Shown here: one piece after another, positions 17,841 to 26,194 of the stretch
Layout of the letters: each line of letters opens with the position of its first letter
Position numbering within the stretch: the first letter of the stretch is position 1
NCBI RefSeq assembly: GCF_001552195.1
Contig: NZ_BCQS01000003.1
Span: forward strand, 372,001 to 436,000
Direction: 5' to 3'
DNA from: Actinomadura latina NBRC 106108
GTDB lineage: Bacteria; Actinomycetota; Actinomycetes; Streptosporangiales; Streptosporangiaceae
Length of the DNA: 64,000 nucleotides
Made by a program: the position numbers and the translations under genes
The notes under the pieces: model-generated
Database searches by the model: none
The model's input: only the letters and a program-made list of their open reading frames with translations
What the model was told of the DNA's origin: nothing

Positions 17841-18900
17841 ATCGGTCACGTGCCCTGGCCAATGCGACCCGGTACTCGCCGAGCCACTCGGCGTCGGCCT
17901 GGTCGGGTGGGATGCCGTCCAGCCCTTCGGCCAAGAGCGCCGCCGCGTTCGAATGGTCGCCGATGCCGAGCTGCGCGACGCCGATGTTCAGGGCGAAGAA
18001 CGGCCTGGAATACCAATAGACGGGCGGCGGTGGTTCGATATCGTCAGCGGCCCGGGCGGCGGCCTCGTCCAGAAAGCGTCGCGCACGGTCGGCCTCCCCG
18101 AGCGCGGCGTATCCCTGCGCGGCCTGCAACCGGTCGAACGTCGCCTGGACGGGATGGCCGCCCGGCGTGGCCAGTGCCGCCATTGACGCGCGCACGACCC
18201 CGCGAGGACGGCCCTGCTGCCGTGCGACATAACCACGGAACGAGGTGGCGATCCCCGCGACGGTGCCGTCGCCGAACTCGTCGGCCATCTCCTCGCCGAC
18301 CCCGAACAGGGCGATCGCCTGCCTGTCGCGTCGCACCGCCGCGTTCAGCCACCCGGCGTACACGGTCCACTCGGCGACGATGCGGCCGAGTCGTCCTCGC
18401 AGCGGGCTTCGAACGTCCTTGAGCGTCGCCATCAGGGCGTTGAGCTGGGTGGAGACGGTGACGAGGAGGGCTGCGGCTCCGAGCGCGTCCTCCAGCCTCC
18501 GCTGCCCGGCCAGGACGGCGGCGAGCGTGTCGAGCACTGGGGCATCGATCCGTGCGGGCCGCAGGGTCGCAAGAGTGAGGCGCTCGGTGTCGTCCGGGGT
18601 GATCCCGTCGGTGTGCCAGTGGACGCCGGGGGAGTGCGGGTAGTCGCCGAAGAGGTCGTGTTCGTTGCGGCCGGTGGCCTTGGCGTAGAGGGCGCGGTAG
18701 TCGGGGCGCGGGACGAATCTCCCCGCCTCCCACTGCTTGATCATCGCGACGAGCGATTCGGAGCTGGGCAGGGCGACCCGGACGCCGGGGGCGGCCGCCT
18801 CACGCAGACGCTGGGCCATCGTCGTGCGCGACCAGTAGGGCGGAGCCTCGCGCGCCTCGCGCAGCCGCGCGCCGATGGCCTTCTTGCCGGGGGAGGTCAC
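17836..18900 (-). CDS. HTH regulator with TPR-like C-terminal domain
   Basis: About 354 residues from a GTG at 18900, preferred over the longer frame to 18996 because GGAAGG lies nine bases upstream. The N-terminal 75 residues form an XRE-like helix-turn-helix (IGARLREAREAPPYWS, then SLVAMIKQWEAGRFVPRP). The rest is an alpha-helical, TPR-like array. This arrangement is common in actinobacterial regulators that sense peptides or report on development. It diverges from three small genes it may control through the palindrome in the shared upstream region. Confidence 0.75.
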   Translation of the reverse strand: MTSPGKKAIGARLREAREAPPYWSRTTMAQRLREAAAPGVRVALPSSESLVAMIKQWEAGRFVPRPDYRALYAKATGRNEHDLFGDYPHSPGVHWHTDGITPDDTERLTLATLRPARIDAPVLDTLAAVLAGQRRLEDALGAAALLVTVSTQLNALMATLKDVRSPLRGRLGRIVAEWTVYAGWLNAAVRRDRQAIALFGVGEEMADEFGDGTVAGIATSFRGYVARQQGRPRGVVRASMAALATPGGHPVQATFDRLQAAQGYAALGEADRARRFLDEAAARAADDIEPPPPVYWYSRPFFALNIGVAQLGIGDHSNAAALLAEGLDGIPPDQADAEWLGEYRVALARARDRS

Positions 18901-18923
18901 TGCACCGCACCTTCCGACCGTCG

Positions 18924-18968
18924 TGGGGGAGGAGGAACTCTCCCCTATTCCTCCCCCAACTCTCCCCT
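18924..18968. promoter_or_regulatory. Candidate operator in divergent promoter region
   Basis: A perfect inverted repeat (TGGGGGAGGA at 18924-18933, TCCTCCCCCA at 18949-18958) is interleaved with an 11-bp direct repeat AACTCTCCCCT at 18936 and 18958, exactly 22 bp apart (two helical turns). It sits between the regulator and the small-gene run. Confidence 0.45.
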
Positions 18969-19046
18969 GGTCGCCCCGCCGCTGCCGCATGTTCACTAAC
19001 AGTGATCGAAGTACTACTCATACATATCCCCTGGAAAGGGGTCATC

Positions 19047-19244
19047 TTGGACGAGATTGAGCGGGTCAAGGCCCGTTTTCGGGAGGAGTTCCCGGGCTGG
19101 AGCATCATCCGGACCGACCGGGGACGCTGGTGGGCGACTCGCGGGCCCCTCACCCGTGAAGACCTCAACCGGGAGGCGTCCGCCGACGCCGACACCCCCG
19201 AACAACTCGCCGAACGCATCCGGGCGGTGCTCCGTGCCCGCTGA
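19047..19244 (+). CDS. Small protein of unknown function, paralogue of the 19626 gene
   Basis: About 65 residues from a TTG at 19047, chosen because GGAAAGGGG ends five bases upstream; the longer GTG at 19002 has no such site. The pattern (helix, FPGWSIIRTDRGRWWATRG, then LAERIRAVL) looks like a small alpha-beta domain. The same pattern recurs in the gene at 19626, so the two are probably paralogues. Function unknown; context suggests control by the divergent TPR regulator. Confidence 0.6.
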   Translation: MDEIERVKARFREEFPGWSIIRTDRGRWWATRGPLTREDLNREASADADTPEQLAERIRAVLRAR

Positions 19245-19599
19245 GATCGCCGCACGCCGCCACCTGCTGCGGTGGCGGACCCGGCTGGGACGCGCCACCG
19301 CCACCCGCAACCTGGACCTGCTCGCCGTCGCCGTCCAAGCGAAGGGCTACCGGCACATCAAGCTCTACCAAGCCGGCGAACTCCCCACCCGGCCGCCGGT
19401 GCTGTGGGTCTTCGCGTTCGGGCCGGACGACCACGTCCGCGCCGCGGTGACCGTTTGCGCCACGTCCGGCGGGAGCTGGGCCTACTACGAGGCCGGACGC
19501 GGATGGCACGGCCACCTCGCCCCGTGCGGCGACACCGAGCACGCCGCCGAGCAGGTGGACACGCTCCTCAAGCACCGCATGTTCCCCGCCACCTGGTAA
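19234..19599 (+). CDS. Conserved small protein, unknown function
   Basis: About 121 residues from a GTG at 19234 that overlaps the previous gene by 11 bases. No signal peptide or membrane helix. It contains a Trp/Tyr-rich stretch (VLWVFAFGPDD, GGSWAYYEAGRGW), suggesting a compact beta fold. Not recognised. It is placed between two paralogous small genes in one transcript. Confidence 0.6.
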   Translation: MPAEIAARRHLLRWRTRLGRATATRNLDLLAVAVQAKGYRHIKLYQAGELPTRPPVLWVFAFGPDDHVRAAVTVCATSGGSWAYYEAGRGWHGHLAPCGDTEHAAEQVDTLLKHRMFPATW

Positions 19600-19625
19600 C
19601 ACCGCACGCCGCCGGCGGTATCCCG

Positions 19626-20189
19626 ATGATCCGTTTCCCCGAGGACTACTCGGGCCGGACGAGCAGCGCCGCGCCCACCGCCCGGCCGCATACATCGATC
19701 GAGATGGACGCCGACATCGACCAAGCCCTCGACCACCTGCGCCGCGCTTTTCCCGGCCTGTGCATCTGGCATTGCGAATACAGCGGTTCGCTGTGGGCGC
19801 TCCTCCCGGACCGCCTGGTCGAGGCGAAGACGTCCACCGACCTCGCCCGTCGGCTCCACGCCGCCCTCGCCCCGCAACGCCCGCCCGCATTTCGCGAACC
19901 GGCAGTACACCCGGCGGATGGCGTCCGGCACGCAACGGTCACGCCCGGCCCGCCACCCCGCTCCCATGACGAGACCGCGTGTCCTCGGCCCAACGCAGTC
20001 AGCCGTCCCCGCCCCACTGCCAGGACTGAGAACGTCCCCCATGGTTCGCGGCCGTCCCCCCGTCGGCTCGACGGAAGCTGGAGCCTCTCGGACAGAGGCT
20101 GGCGGAGCGCCGCACCGTCCCGCGTCAGGGGCATCGTCCACTGGCTCCTCACCACGTGCATCCACCTGACCGCCGCCGTCCCGCGGTGA
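19626..20189 (+). CDS. Small protein with extended C-terminus, paralogue of the 19047 gene
   Basis: Starts at ATG 19626. Residues about 25-85 (DADIDQALDHLRRAFPG, then GSLWALLPDRLVEAK and LARRLHAAL) repeat the pattern of the gene at 19047. The following 100 residues are Pro/Arg/Ser-rich and low complexity, and may be non-functional read-through past a lost stop. I trust the first 85 residues much more than the tail. Confidence 0.5.
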   Translation: MIRFPEDYSGRTSSAAPTARPHTSIEMDADIDQALDHLRRAFPGLCIWHCEYSGSLWALLPDRLVEAKTSTDLARRLHAALAPQRPPAFREPAVHPADGVRHATVTPGPPPRSHDETACPRPNAVSRPRPTARTENVPHGSRPSPRRLDGSWSLSDRGWRSAAPSRVRGIVHWLLTTCIHLTAAVPR

Positions 20190-20478
20190 CGCATGTGAGA
20201 CGTGGGCGCCATTGCTTCTGAGCCGGCGCCCCCATCTGGGGGCCGGCGAGTTCGGTCGACCTGTCGCCGTCCTGGACGAGCAGTGATCCAAATACTGTTC
20301 CGGTCATGCCGGGGACTTTTGCGTTCGTGAACTTTGTGGGGTCTTCGAATTTGGGCGGGGACCCATGTCGTCGGGCTCGTCGGGTGGTTGCGCAACGTGA
20401 CCGGAGTCCTTGGTTGTGGCGGTTGCGGAAGCCGAAGGCGGTGCGGGCTTCTGGGACGATCTTCGTGCTCCGGCCTCC
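20190..20478. other. Intergenic stretch, no gene assigned
   Basis: Convergent space between the small-gene run and the immunity gene. GC content falls noticeably toward the right end. Short open frames here have no ribosome binding site and no recognisable protein pattern. Confidence 0.5.
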
Positions 20479-20880
20479 TCACTGTCCGCGGCCAGGGGGT
20501 GCATTGCCAGATGGGTGTTCCGCTATCAGTCTCTGGAGGTCGAATGTGAGGATCATTGCATAGTCGTCGATCGCGGCCATTTTTTCGAAGATATCCTTGG
20601 CCACCGTCTCCTCATGTGCCTTGTCGCTGTCAAAAGAGCGCAGTGTGACGACTATCGGGTATTGGGAAAAATTCATGCCGAAGTCGTCTTCGAAATCGTG
20701 GTGCAGTTCGACCTCTACTGCCACGTCACGAGTTCGCCCAGCGTAGGCGATAGGGTTGTCTTTCGTGTCGAACTTGCGCATCTTGCAGTTCGCGGCGGTC
20801 GCTATGTCGGTCACGAGTTGATCGATCGAGTTGCTCGTTCGGATGAATATTTCGTGATAGCTGCTCACGTTGCCCCTCAA
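20479..20880 (-). CDS. Probable immunity protein of the toxin at 20877-22334
   Basis: A 133-residue soluble protein, not recognised by sequence. It starts inside the toxin stop (four-base overlap), the classical toxin-immunity arrangement of polymorphic toxins. Base composition is clearly lower in GC than its neighbours, with codons such as AAA, ATT and GAT that are rare elsewhere in the window, which suggests recent acquisition. The assignment as immunity protein rests on position, size and composition. Confidence 0.65.
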   Translation of the reverse strand: MRGNVSSYHEIFIRTSNSIDQLVTDIATAANCKMRKFDTKDNPIAYAGRTRDVAVEVELHHDFEDDFGMNFSQYPIVVTLRSFDSDKAHEETVAKDIFEKMAAIDDYAMILTFDLQRLIAEHPSGNAPPGRGQ

Positions 20881-22334
20881 GGCCAGGTTATGTCGTACCC
20901 GTCGCCAAGGATTCGGATTGAATCCATGCGTCCGGGATTGTGGCGTAGGAACCGGTTCAATCCTTCTCTGGCGCCATCTTCTGTCAGTCCGCTGCCGCGG
21001 GCGTCGATGATCGCACTAGGTGCCTGTCCCTTCGCTGTATTCAGGGCGTTCTTGATGCTCCCGGGTACGGCACCTGGTTTAAGGCTTTTGAACTCGACTG
21101 GAACGTCGTCCACGAGAGCATCCGGTGTCCGCACTCTGTCGACCTTGGATTCTGGCACGGCCTCCACACGGCGGCCCTCTGAAATCAGTAGATCCGCGAT
21201 CAAGCGCTCTTTTTGGTTGAATGTCTTTCTGGATTCATCGAGTTTTCCAGCTCCGGCGAGCGATGGCTGTGTGTCGGCTGGCTTTGTGTCGATATTCGGT
21301 TGTTTGGGAGACTCGGGGTGAGGAGTGGTTGGATGACGAGCCGCCGAGGGTTTCTCGGATAGTTTGCTGGTTTTGGAGGCTTCGGCGGCGGCTTGTTGGA
21401 GGGCGCGGGCGGAGGCGGCGGTTTCGGTTCTGCCGGTGCGGCGGAGGGCTGTGGCCAGGCGGGCGGTTATGCCGGAGCCTGAGCCGGTGCCGCCGGTCAC
21501 TGCTGTTATGACGATCGTGGGGGCGGCCTCGCCGAACGCGCGGACGGGGTCGCGTTTCCATTCTTCCCAGTTGATGGTGGCCTTGGCGAAGGCGACCGGG
21601 TGTTGGACGCCTTGGGCGAGGCCCTGAATCTGGCCTACGGGGCCTCGCTCCAGCCAGCCCTTCGGTTTGATCGCTATGTAGAAGGGGGCGGTCATCGGGT
21701 TGCCGGCCAACGCGCCGAGGCCCATGTCCTTCACGCCTTGGCCGAGGCCGGGGAGGTAGTGGTGGGCGTAGGCGTTCCAGCCGTCGTGGAACACGTTGCC
21801 GGTTTTGGCGGGCTGGACGACCTGTTGGCGGTCGGTCTTGAGGAGTTCGTCGCGGCTTCGGCGTACTTCGGACTTCTGCTGGGAGATCGTGCGCGCGGCT
21901 TGTGAGATCGTCCTGGCGGGGGCGGTGCTGAGGGCGAGGTTGGCGAGTATTTCGGAGAGGGCCTGGGCGGCGCCCTCCCAGGAGTTCGAGGCGCGCGTCA
22001 GTTCCGCGCTGAGCTGGTCGAGCTTCTCCGGTGAGCCGCTGCGGACGGCCGATGCGGGACGGCCTCCCCGGGGTGCGCCCGGGATGTAGGGGTCCAGGAC
22101 GCGGGGCGGGCCGGCGCCCACGGCCAGGTGCCGGACGGAGTCGAAGGCGGCGTAGAAGGCGGAGCGCACGTCCTCGTGCTGGTTCGCGAAGGTCTTCTGG
22201 AGGCGGTCGGCGGCCGGGCCCACCAAGGCTCCGTCGAGGAGGAGCGTGTGGGCGCGTTTCAGGGCGGGGCCGTCTTCTTCGGCTAATCGTTTGACGTGCG
22301 GTAACAGGGAAGCCGCTTGTTCTGCTCGGTCCAT
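20877..22334 (-). CDS. Polymorphic toxin: WXG-like N-terminus with CdiA-CT-like nuclease C-terminus
   Basis: A 485-residue protein. Residues 1-75 and about 100-165 are helical, the second with a W-E-G turn (NSWEGAAQAL), as in WXG100/T7SS-type leaders. Residues about 175-285 form a GW-rich connector typical of actinobacterial toxins. The last 115 residues look like a PD-(D/E)xK nuclease of the CdiA C-terminal type: ERLIADLLISEG, TPDALVDDVPVEFKSLK (Asp, then E-x-K), and IIDARGSGLTEDGAREGLNRF. It probably cleaves RNA or DNA in a competitor cell. No secretion genes lie nearby. GC drops toward the toxin tip. Confidence 0.75.
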   Translation of the reverse strand: MDRAEQAASLLPHVKRLAEEDGPALKRAHTLLLDGALVGPAADRLQKTFANQHEDVRSAFYAAFDSVRHLAVGAGPPRVLDPYIPGAPRGGRPASAVRSGSPEKLDQLSAELTRASNSWEGAAQALSEILANLALSTAPARTISQAARTISQQKSEVRRSRDELLKTDRQQVVQPAKTGNVFHDGWNAYAHHYLPGLGQGVKDMGLGALAGNPMTAPFYIAIKPKGWLERGPVGQIQGLAQGVQHPVAFAKATINWEEWKRDPVRAFGEAAPTIVITAVTGGTGSGSGITARLATALRRTGRTETAASARALQQAAAEASKTSKLSEKPSAARHPTTPHPESPKQPNIDTKPADTQPSLAGAGKLDESRKTFNQKERLIADLLISEGRRVEAVPESKVDRVRTPDALVDDVPVEFKSLKPGAVPGSIKNALNTAKGQAPSAIIDARGSGLTEDGAREGLNRFLRHNPGRMDSIRILGDGYDITWP

Positions 22335-22406
22335 CGCACCTCCCGCCCGACGGGTTGTCAGGTTAGAGGTTGCGAACAGGTCGGGCTAGGGGGAGCAAGT
22401 GGCTGT

Positions 22407-23138
22407 TCAGGTGAGCACTTGGGTGGTGAGGAGTTGTCCGAAGTCCCTCTCGAAGGATTCGTAGAGGGTGCGGAGGGCGGGGCCCGGCCATGCGGCCGGG
22501 AGGAGGGGCGGGGGCAGCAGCGGGTCGTTCAACAGGTGGCGGAGGACGGCGGCGGCCAGGGTGAAGCGTTCGGCTATTTCGCTGGCGGACGTCAAGGCGG
22601 CGCGGAGGGCGTCGGCCTTGGTCGTCCAGGCGTCCAGGTCCCAGAGGGTGGCGGCCAGCAGTGCCGGGTCCTCTTCGGGGCGGCCCGTCAGGAAGGTGCA
22701 CTGGCGGACGACCGGGTCCGGGCGGGTGCGGGTGAGGTTGGCGGGACGCAGCCAGGTGCCCTCGCGGAGTTCCGCGAGGCGGAGCGCGGACATGGCCTGG
22801 CGGAGTGCGGCGCGGTCGGCGGCGGGGCGGCGTTCGGCGGTGATGACGGCGATCTCCCAGGTGCCGTCCCAGGGGAGGGTCTGCGGGGAGCGGCTCTCGT
22901 CCTGGCGGGCCTGGCGGGCGAGGAGGCGTTCGGTGAGCGTGTACGCGCCGTCGGACTGGACGAGGTCGCCGGCGGCCACCATCCGGGAGAGCGCGACGCG
23001 GATCGTCCCCTCGGCGATGCCGAACAGGTCGCCGACGCGGACGAGGTAGCGGGCGGGGAGGCGGGGCGGATGGACGCCGAGCAGTGTGCTCAGCACGACC
23101 GAGCGGGCGGTGAGCGGGCGGATCTCCGGGCTGTCCAT
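22407..23138 (-). CDS. paaX: PaaX family transcriptional repressor
   Basis: A 243-residue protein with the N-terminal winged-helix (ARYLVRVGDLFGIAEGTIRVALSRMVAAGDL) and the central and C-terminal PaaX domains. PaaX proteins repress catabolic genes and are relieved by aryl-CoA or acyl-CoA esters. The acyl-CoA dehydrogenase/enoyl-CoA hydratase block that starts 1.2 kb away, reading in the opposite direction, is a natural target, but no operator was identified. Confidence 0.88.
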   Translation of the reverse strand: MDSPEIRPLTARSVVLSTLLGVHPPRLPARYLVRVGDLFGIAEGTIRVALSRMVAAGDLVQSDGAYTLTERLLARQARQDESRSPQTLPWDGTWEIAVITAERRPAADRAALRQAMSALRLAELREGTWLRPANLTRTRPDPVVRQCTFLTGRPEEDPALLAATLWDLDAWTTKADALRAALTSASEIAERFTLAAAVLRHLLNDPLLPPPLLPAAWPGPALRTLYESFERDFGQLLTTQVLT

Positions 23139-23166
23139 GGCTGGCCCCGACCCTACCGGGAAGGTG

Positions 23167-24074
23167 TCAGCCCACCCTGATGTGCCACTCGCCCTGCGCC
23201 TCCACGAGGAGGAAGGCCGAGCCCGCCAGCTCGCCTTCGGCGGACGAGATCCCTTTACCGGACAGGACGCGCGGGCCTCGCTGGAATTCCGGGGTCAGTT
23301 CGGTGACGGTGTACGCGCCCCCTTCCCTGTGCTTCATCTGGATTCGTGCTGCGCCGCCGATGTACCGGCAGATGAACGAGCCGCGTGACGCGATGGCCTG
23401 TTCGAGGGGTGGGACGCTGTCACCCGCTTGCAGCCAGGTCGACCATGTGCCGGTGCATGTGATGCGCAGCTGGACGGGCCATTCGGTTTCCAGCGGGAGC
23501 GGCAGGACCAGGCGGAACGGCTGGGGTTCGCTGCCCAGCCGCACGGCCTTTCCCTGCTGGACGTGGTCGACCTGCCCGCTTCCATGGAGCCGGACGATGA
23601 GCACCGACGGCACGTCCCATTTGGGGCGGCGCAGCGCCGCCTCACGTCGCCTCGGTCTTTGACGTGGGCTCTCTTGCTCAGATTCGGGGGTGCCACTTTG
23701 AACGGCGCGGGCTGCTTGCCGGGGCGGGAGGGGCGGGGCGCCGGGGGACGGCGCGCGGGGACGGGTGGTGGACGGACGCCCGTCGCGATCGGCGGCAGTC
23801 CCTCGGTGAGGCGGATCGCGTCCGCGGCGCACACGTCGACGTCGCGCGGGGTGCCGCCCGGCGGGGCCCAGGCGACGCGGTTCACCGACGGCCCGTGCCG
23901 GGCGTCGAAGAAGCAGAGGGGACGGCCGTCCAAGGCGGCTTTGACCTGGGCGAGGGTGCGGCGTCCCTCCGCGAGTGTGTGCAGGACGTCGGCGGCCTCC
24001 TCGCGGTCCCGGTCGCCCAGGAAGTGCACCTTGGCCTGCTCGTAGGCGTCCAGGACGCGGCCGTAATCGGCCAT
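23167..24074 (-). pseudogene. Frameshifted gene of unknown function
   Basis: The first part reads as a good protein from ATG 24074 (MADYGRVLDAYEQAKVHFLG, then VLHTLAEGRRTLAQ and a Pro-rich linker) but becomes Arg/Ser-rich noise near 23640. From about 23640 to 23167 a different frame on the same strand is protein-like (RPKWDVPSVLIVRL, then LPLPLETEWPVQLRI and GEWHIRVG). One base gained or lost near 23630-23650 would join them into a product of about 300 residues. It could be a real decay event or a sequencing error. A second gene starting at an internal GTG near 23610 is less likely. Confidence 0.6.
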
Positions 24075-24202
24075 CAGGTCGGGTCGGCGCCGTGTTCCTC
24101 CGGGTCGAGGGTGAGCCGCGCGAGTTCCTCGCCGAACGCGGTGATCTCGGCCTCGACCTGAGCCAGTTCGTCCTCGCGCCGCCGCTTGAAGATCCCGAAC
24201 AC
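24074..24202 (-). CDS. Small charged protein, unknown function
   Basis: A 42-residue frame from GTG 24202, beginning VFGIFKRRREDELAQVEAEI: a short amphipathic, coiled-coil-like helix. A purine run (AGGGGGGTGGGGCG) sits directly upstream. Its TGA overlaps the ATG of the following gene (TGATG), the usual sign of translational coupling, so I regard it as real. Confidence 0.5.
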   Translation of the reverse strand: MFGIFKRRREDELAQVEAEITAFGEELARLTLDPEEHGADPT

Positions 24203-24292
24203 CGCCCCACCCCCCCTGATCAGGCAGAGGGTACCGACCTCATCGTTTGCCGTGCGATGCCTTACAGACTTCCATCATGTGACAGAAAAGCG

Positions 24293-24298
24293 TAATGT
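24293..24298 (+). promoter_or_regulatory. -10-like TAATGT six bases before the acyl-CoA dehydrogenase start
   Basis: TAATGT lies six bases before the ATG at 24305. With the usual spacing transcription would begin at or next to the ATG, giving a leaderless mRNA. No good -35 is visible. Confidence 0.35.
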
Positions 24299-24304
24299 CG
24301 AGGC

Positions 24305-26065
24305 ATGACGTCCTATCTGATCGAGCCGTTCGACCGGCTGCCGTTCGGTGACGCGGAGAAGGCGCGCCGGTACGCGACCGAGCGCTACCGCGGGGCCGCG
24401 GGCCGCAACTGGTACGACTGCGACCCCACGCTGCGGTTCCTCATGCGGCGGCACCTCGGGGACGGGTTCGGCTGGGCCGAGCCGCGGCTGAAGGAGATGG
24501 GCGCGCTGATGGGCGGGCCGATCGCCGAGCGCGCCGAGGAGACCGACCGGAACCCGCCGCGGCTGGAGAAGTACGACCGGTGGGGACGCGATGTCAGCGA
24601 GGTCGTCATGCCGCCGTCCTTCGAGGCGGCCCGGCGGGACATCGTCGCGACCTCGTTCACCCGTCCGGACTTCGTCGCGGAGGCGAAGGCCAACGGGGTC
24701 GACGCCGCGCCGCTGGGCGTGGCCTGGAGCTACCTGCTGGACCAGGCCGACATCGGCATGGCCTGCGCGCTCGGCACCGGTGGCGACATGGTCGTGCGGC
24801 TGACGGAGATGTTCGCGCCCGAGGACGTCAAGGAGCGGGTGCGGGAACTGTTCGCGGCCGGGGAGATGTCCGGCGAGGCCGCACAGATGCTTACGGAACG
24901 GTCGGGCGGGTCGGATCTGGGCGCGCTGGAGTCGACCGCGTCCAAGGACGGCGACGCCTGGCGGCTCAACGGGCTCAAGTGGTTCGCGTCCAATGCCAAC
25001 GGGTCGGCGTTCGTGGTGCTGGCCAAGTCGGAGGGCGGCGTGGACGGCGTGCGGGGGATCGCGCCGTTCCTCGTCCTGAAGGAGCGGCGGGACGGGTCGC
25101 GCAACGGCGTCCGGATCCGGCGGCTCAAGGACAAGCTCGGCACCAGGTCGGTCGCGTCCGCGGAGATCGAGTTCACGGACGCGGAGGCGTTCCTGCTGGC
25201 CCCGTCGTCGAGCGCCGGCCAGGGCGGGGACGGCAAGGGCCTCGCCCGCATGATGGAGCTGACGAACGGGGCCCGTCTCGGCATCTCGATGATGGGTCTC
25301 GGGTGCGCGCGGCGGGCACTGGTCGAGTCGCTCTGCTACGCGGGTGCGCGGGAGGCGTTCGGGGCCGCGCTCATCGACCAGCCGCTCATGCGGCGCAAGC
25401 TCGCCGAACTGATCGTGGAGACCGAGGCCGCCCAGGCGCTCGTGTTCGACGGGTACCTGGGACGGCCCCGCCTCCGCGTCGGCGCCGCGCTGATCAAGCT
25501 GAGGGCGTCCAGGCTGGGCGTGACGGCGGCCAGTGACGCCATCGAGATCCACGGCGGCAACGGGTACATCGAGCAGTGGCCGGTGGCCCGCATCCTCCGG
25601 GACGCGCAGGTCAACCCCATCTGGGAGGGCGGCGACAACATCCTGTGCCTGGACGTCCGCCGCGCCATCGAGCGGCAGGACGCGCACGAACCGTTCCTCG
25701 AAAGGCTCACCCAGGCCGTCGAGCAGGCGCCGCCGGGGGACGACGCGACGGCCGGCCTGGTCGACGAGCGCATCGGGCATCTCCGGCAGGCCATAGAAAC
25801 GTGGCGCGGCCTCGACAGGCCCGTGGCCGAAGCGCGGCTCTTCCCGCTCGCCCAGTACATGGCGGACGTCTACGCGGCGGCGCTGCTGCTGGAGCAGGCC
25901 GGCTGGGAACGCGCCGACTCGGGGACGGACCGCAAGGCGCTCGTCGCCCGCCTCTACGCCCGGACGCGCCTCGCCGACGCCGGTCCGCTGCGCGCGATCG
26001 ACGCCCCGGCCGAGGACCTCGACCGCTTCGAAGACCTGGCGGACGGCGCGTTCACCAGCGACTAG
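24305..26065 (+). CDS. Acyl-CoA dehydrogenase family protein
   Basis: A 586-residue FAD-dependent acyl-CoA dehydrogenase of the long, AidB/DNA-alkylation-response-like type (standard ones are about 390 residues). Visible are the FAD/substrate motif MLTERSGGSDLG near residue 200, a central beta domain, and the C-terminal helical domain with DAIEIHGGNGYIEQWPVARILRD. It is expected to oxidise an acyl-CoA at the alpha-beta position. It heads the lipid/CoA block that continues with a hydratase and a P450. Confidence 0.88.
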   Translation: MTSYLIEPFDRLPFGDAEKARRYATERYRGAAGRNWYDCDPTLRFLMRRHLGDGFGWAEPRLKEMGALMGGPIAERAEETDRNPPRLEKYDRWGRDVSEVVMPPSFEAARRDIVATSFTRPDFVAEAKANGVDAAPLGVAWSYLLDQADIGMACALGTGGDMVVRLTEMFAPEDVKERVRELFAAGEMSGEAAQMLTERSGGSDLGALESTASKDGDAWRLNGLKWFASNANGSAFVVLAKSEGGVDGVRGIAPFLVLKERRDGSRNGVRIRRLKDKLGTRSVASAEIEFTDAEAFLLAPSSSAGQGGDGKGLARMMELTNGARLGISMMGLGCARRALVESLCYAGAREAFGAALIDQPLMRRKLAELIVETEAAQALVFDGYLGRPRLRVGAALIKLRASRLGVTAASDAIEIHGGNGYIEQWPVARILRDAQVNPIWEGGDNILCLDVRRAIERQDAHEPFLERLTQAVEQAPPGDDATAGLVDERIGHLRQAIETWRGLDRPVAEARLFPLAQYMADVYAAALLLEQAGWERADSGTDRKALVARLYARTRLADAGPLRAIDAPAEDLDRFEDLADGAFTSD

Positions 26066-26194
26066 GAGGCGACGTCCACCACGCTATAAGCGCCACCCGG
26101 GGGGCAGGTGGACGGCGGCGCCGCCGAGGCGCGAGGTTCCGGCCGGTTCTAGAGTCGGGCGGGACGGTTCTTTCATCGGCGACCAGGAGGCCGC

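Noticed and set aside
20306..20563. Short plus-strand frames in the low-GC gap by the immunity gene
   Set aside because: No start context, partly antisense to the immunity gene, and no recognisable transposase remnant.
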